A stretch of 30,670 bases of DNA, from NCBI GenBank assembly GCA_024223125.1, contig JAAEOP010000303.1:1-30670 (forward strand), given 5' to 3'. The DNA is from Chloroflexota bacterium (GTDB lineage: Bacteria > Chloroflexota > Anaerolineae > Promineifilales > Promineifilaceae). Under the pieces are notes generated by a model that did no database searches, was not told the origin of the DNA, and saw only the letters and a program-made list of their open reading frames with translations. The translations under genes were made by a program, and so were the position numbers. This document shows, piece after piece, positions 24,918 to 30,670 of the stretch; the stretch's first letter is position 1; each line of letters starts with the position of its first letter.

Positions 24918-24955
24918 AAAAAGTCAGGTCGGGTTATACCTGACCTGACTTTTTT
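24918..24955 (+). terminator. Intrinsic terminator between the repeat peptide and TPR genes
   Basis: AAAAAGTCAGGTC (24918-24930) and GACCTGACTTTTT (24942-24954) form a perfect 13-bp stem with an 11-base loop, ending in a run of T. It begins 6 bp after the peptide stop and ends 42 bp before the TPR gene. Transcription of the TPR and exporter genes from the peptide promoter would need read-through. Confidence 0.88.
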
Positions 24956-24996
24956 GCTAACCCTATCCAAAATTCACTTCTTGAGGAATATAAAAA

Positions 24997-25830
24997 ATGA
25001 TGTCTACCAAAATTGCTCCCGAAGAGAACAGTATTGCCTTCCTGTGGACATTATGCGAGCAGGCGGATACGCTGCGCGAACAAGGGCATTACCCAGAAGC
25101 CGAACAGCTTTTCCAACAAGCGTTAACCCATCCCGCCTGTGCCGACGAGGTTGAATGGGCAATGGTCGCCAACGATTTGGGCATCCTCTACAAATATATG
25201 GGTCGCTATGATGAAGCCGAGCCACTTTACCGCCGAGCCTTAACTATTTTAGAGCGTGAGTTGGGGGAAAATCATCCCGATATTGCTTCCCTTTATCACA
25301 ATTTGGGCGGGCTGAAACATGCGCAGGGTAACTATGCCCAGGGTGAACTGTTGGCTCGTCGCTCCGTCGCCATTCGGGAGGCGGCGCTGGGAGCAGAGCA
25401 TCCTGATGTAGCCGCCGATGTGGCCGCATTAGCTGCCCTGATTGATGGGCAGGGTCGGTACGAAGAGGCCGAAGCGCTTTACAGGCGAGCGATGACGATT
25501 TTTGAACAAGCCTATGGCCCAGAAGATATGGAAATCGCCATCAACTTAAATAATCTAGGAGCGATTCGTTACTATCAGGGAGATTATGACACGGCCGAAA
25601 TATTTTATGATCGCGCCTTGCACCTTAAGGAAATGCACTTGGGGCATAAGCATCCCGATGTGGCCATGACACTGAGTAATATGGGCCTTCTTTACAAAGC
25701 GCAGGGACGGCTGCCAGAAGCAAAGGCGGCTTTTGAACGCACATTAGCCATTTATCGAGAAACTTTGGATACGGGTCATCCTCATCTTGTGCATTGTGAA
25801 GAAAATTATGCAAATTTGCAAACCATGTAG
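24997..25830 (+). CDS. TPR-repeat protein (kinesin light chain-like TPR_12 type)
   Basis: 277 residues (a second ATG is the next codon). GAGGA about 8 bases upstream supports the start. At least five 42-residue TPR units of the kinesin-light-chain kind are visible, each with the pattern A-x-LYxxQGRYxEAExLYxRALxI and a GxxHPDVA turn between units (NDLGILYKYMGRYDEAEPLYRRAL, LGENHPDIASLYHNLGG, LGAEHPDVAADVAALAAL, LNNLGAIRYYQGDYDTAE, LGHKHPDVAMTLSNMG). There is no signal peptide, membrane helix or enzyme domain, so it should be a cytoplasmic binding scaffold. It lies downstream of the repeat peptide beyond a terminator, and upstream of the MFS gene by 64 bp. The regulator opposite also ends in TPRs. 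The partner is unknown. Confidence 0.9.
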   Translation: MMSTKIAPEENSIAFLWTLCEQADTLREQGHYPEAEQLFQQALTHPACADEVEWAMVANDLGILYKYMGRYDEAEPLYRRALTILERELGENHPDIASLYHNLGGLKHAQGNYAQGELLARRSVAIREAALGAEHPDVAADVAALAALIDGQGRYEEAEALYRRAMTIFEQAYGPEDMEIAINLNNLGAIRYYQGDYDTAEIFYDRALHLKEMHLGHKHPDVAMTLSNMGLLYKAQGRLPEAKAAFERTLAIYRETLDTGHPHLVHCEENYANLQTM

Positions 25831-25894
25831 CGGTGATTTCACAATCGCGTTTACGATAGCATTTGATATAAAGCAATTATTTTGGAGTAAAAAA

Positions 25895-27160
25895 ATGGTC
25901 ATGTTAAAAAATCAGGTAACTGAAATGCGTCTGTTTCGGGCGTGGGGAAATCGGCCGTTTGCTTTGCTGTGGAGCGGGCAAGCATTATCGCGCATTGGCG
26001 ACCATTTGTACGAGGTGGCGCTGGCGTGGTGGGTACTACAAAAGAGCGGCTCGGCAGGAATGATGGCTACGGTGTTGATTTTTGCATTTGCACCCAGAGT
26101 GCTGTTTTCGCTGTTGGGCGGAGTGGTCGTGGATCGCTACCCTCGTTTGCCGCTGATGATTGGTTCGGATGTCGTGCGGGGAATAACGGTCGTTATCATC
26201 TCTTTCCTCGCTCTTAGCGGTAATCTGGAACTGTGGCACGTTTTTGCCCTCAGCCTCATCTTTGGACTGGTAGACGCTTTCTTCCAGCCTGCCTTTACGG
26301 CCACCGTGCCTGCTATTGTCCCCGAAGAAGATTTGAGCAGCGCCAACTCGCTGACCAGCTTTGCCATTCAGGGAGGGCGTATTTTGGGGCCACCGCTGGG
26401 ATCTGGATTGATTGCTTTAGGGGGCGTAGGGCTGGCTTTTGCCTTTAACGGTGTCACCTTTTTTGTCTCGGCGCTCTTTTTGCTGCCGCTGCTGCGTGGA
26501 GAGAAACAGCTACTCCGACATCCCTCAGCACAGGCGTTACCCACCCAAAACCGTCCCAATATGCTGGCAGAATTTAAAGAAGGTATTCAAACTGTGCGCC
26601 AACTGCCGTGGCTCTGGATCAGCATTGCCCTGTTCGCCATCAGCAACATTATGCTGGCTGGCCCCTACAGCGTCGCCATGCCCTTTTTAGTCAGCGACGT
26701 ACTGAAAGCAGATGTTAAAACGTTGGGGTTGCTCTATTCAATGTTTGCGGTGGGGTATGTGCTGGGCGGCATTTGGCTGGGGCAAAAGCCCAGGCTGCGG
26801 CGGCGCGGGCTGTTGATCTATGGAGGGTCATTGGTAGCCGGGCTGATGCTGCTGCTGTTTGGCCTGCCCGTTGGGCTGCCCGTTTTGGTTGCGGCCGCGC
26901 TCATTAACGGCGCAGCGCTGGAAATGGGCGCCCTGGCCTGGACGAGCATCCTGCAAGATTTAGTACCGCGAGACAAGCTGGGACGGGTGGCAAGTGTGGA
27001 TATGGTTGGGTCGCTGGCACTGCTGCCCATCGGCTTTGGTCTGGCTGGCTGGGCGACGGAAATGTGGGGGGCATCGACCGTTTTTGTAATGGGAGGTGGT
27101 GTAACGGCCGTTTTGTCATTCCTGGCTTACCAACACCCAGCTATCAAGAATTTGGATTAA
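25895..27160 (+). CDS. MFS transporter (EntS/MFS_3-like exporter)
   Basis: 421 residues from ATG 25895. The open frame extends upstream into the TPR gene, but GGAG 8 bases before this ATG and the hydrophilic start MVMLKNQVTEMRLFRAWGNR mark the true start. About 12 membrane helices are visible, with the N-terminal family signature FALLWSGQALSRIGDHLYEVALAWWVL and the loop VVDRYPRLPLMIGSDVVRG. The central loop (about residues 200-225) is cytoplasmic. This subfamily mostly exports small molecules such as siderophores, macrolides or peptides using the proton gradient. It follows the TPR gene by 64 bp on the same strand and is closed by a terminator at 27217-27256, so it belongs to the same transcription unit. 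The substrate is unknown. Confidence 0.92.
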   Translation: MVMLKNQVTEMRLFRAWGNRPFALLWSGQALSRIGDHLYEVALAWWVLQKSGSAGMMATVLIFAFAPRVLFSLLGGVVVDRYPRLPLMIGSDVVRGITVVIISFLALSGNLELWHVFALSLIFGLVDAFFQPAFTATVPAIVPEEDLSSANSLTSFAIQGGRILGPPLGSGLIALGGVGLAFAFNGVTFFVSALFLLPLLRGEKQLLRHPSAQALPTQNRPNMLAEFKEGIQTVRQLPWLWISIALFAISNIMLAGPYSVAMPFLVSDVLKADVKTLGLLYSMFAVGYVLGGIWLGQKPRLRRRGLLIYGGSLVAGLMLLLFGLPVGLPVLVAAALINGAALEMGALAWTSILQDLVPRDKLGRVASVDMVGSLALLPIGFGLAGWATEMWGASTVFVMGGGVTAVLSFLAYQHPAIKNLD

Positions 27161-27216
27161 ACTTATTGCTGATTGAGGAACAACAGCGACGCTGGACTGA
27201 ATGAGTGTTTTCTATA

Positions 27217-27256
27217 AAAAAGCCCATTGCTCTCGCCGGAAAGCAGCGGGCTTTTT
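27217..27256 (+). terminator. Intrinsic terminator after the MFS gene
   Basis: AAAAAGCCCATTGCT (27217-27231) and AGCAGCGGGCTTTTT (27242-27256) pair with two mismatches around a 10-base loop and end in five T. It lies 57 bp after the MFS stop and 12 bp before the rodA start. Confidence 0.85.
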
Positions 27257-27268
27257 ACAATTCTGCTT

Positions 27269-28378
27269 ATGTTTGCCCGTACATCTACTTGGCGCTATTT
27301 TGATATCTGGTTGGTAGCGGCCGTATTGGTTTTAACCGCTTACGGTGTTTTGATGATCCGCAGCGCTGTAACCGGCGCGCCGGCGTTTGAGCGGTTGCCA
27401 TTGCTCCAAGTTCGATGGGCCATTATTGGTCTGGTCATCATGTTTGTGTTTGCTTCCATTGATTACCGGGTGCTGACTTCTATGCACTGGTACATCTATT
27501 TTGGTTTGGTAGCCGCTTTAGTTTTTGTGCTGCTGGCCGGCGTGTTGGGCAATGAAACCCGCCGTTGGATCGAAATCACACCCACTATCAGTATCCAACC
27601 CTCGGAATTCGGCCGAATTTTTCTGGCCGTTACCTTTGCCCAATTCCTAGCCAATCGCCGCCATCGCATTCACCAATTTTCCAATACAATTGCCTCTGTT
27701 ATTTATATTGGCATTCCGGTGGCGCTCATTTTTATCGAGCCAGATTTGGGTATGTCGGTGTTGTTTATAGTGATCTGGTTTGTGATGATTTGGTTGGCCG
27801 GGTTGCCCTTAATCCATTTTGTGATTCTGGCTGTGATTGGGATTATGGGGGTTACGGCCGTGTTCCCCTTCTTGGAAGAGTATCAAAAAGAACGTGTCAC
27901 CACCTTCATCAGTCCTGAAAATGCAGATGAGGAAGACCTATTCAACATTGAACAGGCCGAAATCAGTATTGGGTCTGGGGGGTTGTTTGGCAAAGGGTAT
28001 CTCAATGGCACTCAAAGTCAGCTTGGGTTCCTGCGCGTTCAGCATACCGACTTTATCTTTTCCGTGCTGACAGAGGAGATGGGGATGCTGTTTGGCTCGC
28101 TGTTTGTGCTGGGGTTAATGGCCATCATTCTTTGGCGAATTCTACGCGTGGCTATGATAACGCCTGACCCAGTCGGAAAATATATCTGTATTGGTATTAC
28201 CGCTATTCTCTTTTTCCAAACGGCCGTGAACGTGGGTATGAATGCACGCCTGCTGCCTGTCACCGGTCTAACCCTCCCCTTTGTGAGCTATGGCGGCAGC
28301 TCCCTCACCACCCTTTTTATTGCCATCGGCATTGTGCAATCTGTCCTGATGCGCCATCGTAAACAGGAATTTGGGTAA
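27269..28378 (+). CDS. rodA: RodA/FtsW family peptidoglycan polymerase, RodA type
   Basis: 369 residues from ATG 27269. The frame is open further upstream, but that part runs through the terminator. SEDS-family glycosyltransferases polymerise lipid II during wall elongation with a class B PBP. About ten membrane helices are present. Signatures: RRWIEITPTISIQPSEFGR, LIFIEPDLGMSVLF, the long external loop with GSGGLFGKGYLNGTQSQLGFLRVQHTDFIFSVLTEEMG (catalytic Asp in HTDFIF), and GMNARLLPVTGLTLPFVSYGGSS near the C-terminus. QTDFIF/HTDFIF and LPVTGLTLPF favour RodA over FtsW. No Shine-Dalgarno is seen, and the start lies only 12 bp after a terminator, so the message may have a very short leader. 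No mreB or PBP2 gene is adjacent. Confidence 0.92.
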   Translation: MFARTSTWRYFDIWLVAAVLVLTAYGVLMIRSAVTGAPAFERLPLLQVRWAIIGLVIMFVFASIDYRVLTSMHWYIYFGLVAALVFVLLAGVLGNETRRWIEITPTISIQPSEFGRIFLAVTFAQFLANRRHRIHQFSNTIASVIYIGIPVALIFIEPDLGMSVLFIVIWFVMIWLAGLPLIHFVILAVIGIMGVTAVFPFLEEYQKERVTTFISPENADEEDLFNIEQAEISIGSGGLFGKGYLNGTQSQLGFLRVQHTDFIFSVLTEEMGMLFGSLFVLGLMAIILWRILRVAMITPDPVGKYICIGITAILFFQTAVNVGMNARLLPVTGLTLPFVSYGGSSLTTLFIAIGIVQSVLMRHRKQEFG

Positions 28379-28385
28379 TCGTCCA

Positions 28386-28418
28386 AAGTCCCCGGCACTT
28401 TGGAAGTGCCGGGGACTT
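28386..28418. terminator. Perfect hairpin between convergent rodA and AOR genes
   Basis: AAGTCCCCGGCACTT (28386-28400), a 3-base loop and AAGTGCCGGGGACTT (28404-28418) form a 15-bp perfect stem. It sits 8 bp after the rodA stop and 13 bp from the AOR stop, as expected of a bidirectional terminator, but lacks a T-run. It is nearly identical to 14051-14084. Confidence 0.65.
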
Positions 28419-28430
28419 GAGATAACTCAA

Positions 28431-30368
28431 TTACAATCCCAGTTCATCGGCCGCCCAGGCCAAACCCACCTCTTCTAATGTAGCGCGAGTGGGAATACCG
28501 GAAGCCACATCCCAACCAGCCTGATCGTAATACATATCCAACCCGGCTGTTAGCTCGGCCTCCTCCAATATGATGCCATCGGAACGGCCGCCGCTGAGCG
28601 CCTTTGTGAACATCTTTTTGGGCAGCGTATCCTGGTCGCGGGTCAACCCTTCACGCGCATTGTAAGCTCGCATCAAGTTCAAACGACGACGGCCGATTTC
28701 CTGCATATCAGCTACCGAAATATCCCAACCGGTGGCGGCCGTCAACAAATCAGCCATATCTTGGGGACCATACAACTGCCAGCCTGGGCCATATACAAAC
28801 TGGCAAATGCTAACCGTATCGGTCGCACTGTATGTATATTGTGTTTTCAAGGCAAACTCTACCTTTTCCGCATTAAGAACCTTTGTTGGCTGCGGTTTGT
28901 CCAGACCAATCTGCCCCAAGAATTTATGGTATTCGTTGGCATACTGTTTGGGATGGTACATGGGATCATGTTCGGCAGATTGGTGATCGGCCCCAAAAGG
29001 ATTGGCAGCGTAAATGAGGCTCAAACTGCGCTTTACGTGGGGCATGTGGGCCGGCATTTCCTGCCCTTTGACAGTCAATAAATATTCATGACCACGCCCT
29101 AGCCGGTCGGCCGCTTTAGCAGAGCCATCAGCCAACACATCCCCAAACCCATCCCGGTTGAGCGTTTTCTTGAGCATGGCAATCATACCAGCGGCATTTC
29201 CGTAACGCAGTTCAATACCATCCGTATCTTCTATGCTGATCAGTTCATTCTCAAAACATTCCATGGCCCAGGAAAGGGTGGCGCCACAGGAGATAGTGTC
29301 GGCGCCGTACTCATTACACAACTGATTGGCGTAGGTGACAGCGCCCATATCATCTATGCCACAGTAGGATCCAAAGGTGGCAATGGTCTCATATTCGGGG
29401 CCGCCGTATTCGGGAATGAGTTTGTTGTTGCGCCATTCAGCCTCGACCACTCGTTTGCAGCGGACGACACAGGCATAACAGGTGTCACGGCCGTCTTTGT
29501 CTTGTTTGCCTGCTTCGGCCCCCCGTAACAACTTATCATAAAGCAGCTCGCCACCAATGGATTCGGCTCCTTCAAAGACGCCGCTGTCCCAATTACGGGT
29601 AGGCAGCCCGCCGCCGCCATTATTAGCCATGACGGTATCGGCCGTGCCATATTTACCAAATTCTTCCATATCGCTGCCGGGCATCATTTTGGCGCCTTTT
29701 TTGGAGAGGGCGGTAATTCCTTTTTTATCGGCTGGGTTCACCTTTTGCGACCCGCGCACAACAATGGCTTTTAACCTTTTGCTGCCCATTACTGCGCCGA
29801 CGCCGGTACGCCCCCAGGCTCGGTTGCTCATATTCATGATAGCAGCGAAGTTAGACAACTTTTCACCGGAAATACCGATTTGGGCAATTTCGATCCGCTT
29901 GTCGCCCAATTCTTCTTTGAGGGTGTTATCTACATCCAACGTCATTTTGCCCCACAGATGGCTGGCGTCTCTCAGTTCGGCCTGACCGTCTTTAATCCAA
30001 AGATAAACAGGGGTGGCAGAAGCGCCTTTAACGACGATAGCATCAAAACCGGCGTATTTGAGTTCGGCTGGCCAGAATCCGCCGGCCTGACTGTCGGCCG
30101 CGCCACCGCTGCTGGGAGATTTGCATGTAACAGTACAACGGCTTTGTCCACTGATAGGCAACCCGGTAGGGGCGCCAAGGGCAAAGGTGAGGGTGTTCTC
30201 CGGGCTGAGGGGATCAGCCTTTCTGGGGGTATTTTTCCAGAGATAGTACAATCCCATCAGGCTGCCGCCCATATAGTGACGATAAAATTCTGCTGAGGGT
30301 TCTTCAATTTCTAATTGGTGGCTGGTTAAGTTTACATGTAAAACTTTGCCAGCGAATCCGTATAACAT
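28431..30368 (-). CDS. Aldehyde ferredoxin oxidoreductase family protein (tungsten-pterin enzyme)
   Basis: 645 residues, full length for the family. These enzymes oxidise aldehydes to acids with ferredoxin, using a tungstopterin and a 4Fe-4S cluster. The N-terminal domain starts MLYGFAGKVLHVNLTSHQLE and runs through GGSLMGLYYLW and ISGQSRCTVTCKSPSSGG. The cluster ligands are CYACVVRC (Cys297, Cys300, Cys304) with a distant Cys at 522 in TVSICQF. Pterin-contact segments include NMSNRAWGRTGVGAVMGSKRLKAI and GGGGLPTRNW. AAGGAG 9 bases upstream supports the start. No MoaD-like, ferredoxin or tungstate-transport gene is adjacent. It is convergent with rodA. The substrate is not known: several subfamilies act on glyceraldehyde-3-phosphate, benzoyl-CoA or other substrates. 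Confidence 0.93.
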   Translation of the reverse strand: MLYGFAGKVLHVNLTSHQLEIEEPSAEFYRHYMGGSLMGLYYLWKNTPRKADPLSPENTLTFALGAPTGLPISGQSRCTVTCKSPSSGGAADSQAGGFWPAELKYAGFDAIVVKGASATPVYLWIKDGQAELRDASHLWGKMTLDVDNTLKEELGDKRIEIAQIGISGEKLSNFAAIMNMSNRAWGRTGVGAVMGSKRLKAIVVRGSQKVNPADKKGITALSKKGAKMMPGSDMEEFGKYGTADTVMANNGGGGLPTRNWDSGVFEGAESIGGELLYDKLLRGAEAGKQDKDGRDTCYACVVRCKRVVEAEWRNNKLIPEYGGPEYETIATFGSYCGIDDMGAVTYANQLCNEYGADTISCGATLSWAMECFENELISIEDTDGIELRYGNAAGMIAMLKKTLNRDGFGDVLADGSAKAADRLGRGHEYLLTVKGQEMPAHMPHVKRSLSLIYAANPFGADHQSAEHDPMYHPKQYANEYHKFLGQIGLDKPQPTKVLNAEKVEFALKTQYTYSATDTVSICQFVYGPGWQLYGPQDMADLLTAATGWDISVADMQEIGRRRLNLMRAYNAREGLTRDQDTLPKKMFTKALSGGRSDGIILEEAELTAGLDMYYDQAGWDVASGIPTRATLEEVGLAWAADELGL

Positions 30369-30519
30369 GGTAAATGCTCCTTTTTCTTTTATAACGCAAA
30401 GTTGCGTAGGTGCAGAGGATAAGTAAGGTTGCTCCTATTCTACTTGTTGGTGGGTGGGAGGCAAGGAGGGACACGGCCGTATGCTATAATACGCGGCAAC
30501 ACATTCAGGAGAGTGTAAA

Positions 30520-30670
30520 ATGCCATCACCATTTTCAGGGATGGATCCATATTTAGAAGGCAAAGAACTGATGACGGCCATACCAACTGAAATCCCCCAT
30601 TATGTGGTGGAAGTTGTTGACAAGGAATCACAGCAGTTGGTGACTTCAATAGAGGTGTTGTCACCGGCGA
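30520..30670 (+). pseudogene. DUF4058-like gene, 5' part, apparently with an internal deletion; runs off the window
   Basis: ATG at 30520, with AGGAG 8 bases upstream and a TATAAT hexamer at 30485-30490. The start MPSPFSGMDPYLEG is the typical DUF4058 N-terminus, and the frame then passes within about 15 residues to EIPHYVVEVVDKESQQLVTSIEVLSPA. In intact members the corresponding segment lies about a hundred residues further on. The middle therefore seems deleted in frame, leaving either a shortened protein or a decaying copy. DUF4058 proteins are common in multi-copy families in Chloroflexota and Cyanobacteria and have no assigned function. The 3' end is outside the window. Confidence 0.6.

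Larger units (their letters stand above)
813..30480. repeat. Dispersed over-represented palindrome ACGGCCGT
   Basis: About 49 exact copies were counted by eye (first at 813-820, last at 30473-30480), seven of them in the 24610-24909 array, against roughly 0.5 expected for an octamer in 30.7 kb. Copies occur in genes on both strands and in all three codon frames, encoding Thr-Ala-Val, Gly-Arg (as in NGR) or Arg-Pro. Confidence 0.9.

Noticed and set aside
25787..25894. N-terminal extension of the MFS gene overlapping the TPR gene
   Set aside because: A good ribosome site precedes ATG 25895, and the transporter signature starts just after it.
27227..27268. Upstream start for rodA
   Set aside because: The frame there is encoded by the terminator hairpin of the MFS gene; the hydrophobic RodA start fits ATG 27269.
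29557..30296. Plus-strand frames of 138-142 residues
   Set aside because: They are antisense shadows of the conserved aldehyde ferredoxin oxidoreductase.

Overview
The window looks like chromosomal DNA of a mid-GC member of the Chloroflexota, probably Anaerolineae-like. This is an inference from gene content: an AfsR-like regulator (SARP plus STAND ATPase plus TPR), class I HMG-CoA reductase with type 2 isopentenyl-diphosphate isomerase (mevalonate-type isoprenoid supply), CofC for coenzyme F420, a tungsten aldehyde ferredoxin oxidoreductase, a DUF4058 fragment and a membrane-anchored GH3 protein. No rRNA, tRNA, CRISPR array, transposase or prophage gene is visible. All genes look native and intact except the partial DUF4058 gene at the right edge.

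Layout. 1-294: intergenic, with two strong inverted repeats. 295-6133 (minus strand): a CopC-CopD-cytochrome c fusion, then smpB downstream of two tandem S41 C-terminal processing proteases. 6475-11402: an exported GH3 glycosidase with a C-terminal membrane anchor (plus), a DUF4097-like lipoprotein (minus) and a CDF cation exporter (minus). 11792-19164: an isoprenoid/lipid segment with fni (type 2 IDI), a polyprenyl diphosphate synthase, a two-domain VOC protein, a DUF1269-diacylglycerol-kinase fusion, HMG-CoA reductase (minus) and cofC. 19484-20875: a DUF58 protein. 21036-27160: the most unusual locus. A 1069-residue SARP-STAND-TPR regulator (minus) is divergent from a 115-residue peptide made of eight 13-residue repeats. 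A hairpin terminator, a TPR protein and an MFS exporter follow. 27269-30368: RodA and, convergently, an aldehyde ferredoxin oxidoreductase. 30520-end: a shortened DUF4058 gene running off the window.

How the genes fit together. HMG-CoA reductase, IDI-2 and the prenyl synthase are three steps of one route (mevalonate formation, IPP/DMAPP interconversion, chain elongation), although they are not one operon. The divergent promoter of the repeat peptide carries three direct repeats of the form TTGNGGNACG with 12/11-bp spacing, ending 9 bp before a TATCCT hexamer. This is the geometry used by SARP activators, so the neighbouring regulator probably controls the peptide. The peptide is the best candidate here for part of an undescribed system.

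Two sequence-level signals overlie the genes. The palindrome ACGGCCGT occurs about 49 times by eye (under one expected), in all three codon frames, like the HIP1 palindrome of cyanobacteria. A family of hairpin elements with the core CCCGGCACTT/AAGTGCCGGG includes two 95-bp MITE-like copies in opposite orientation (15244-15338 and 24301-24395) and two short hairpins (14051-14084 and 28386-28418).
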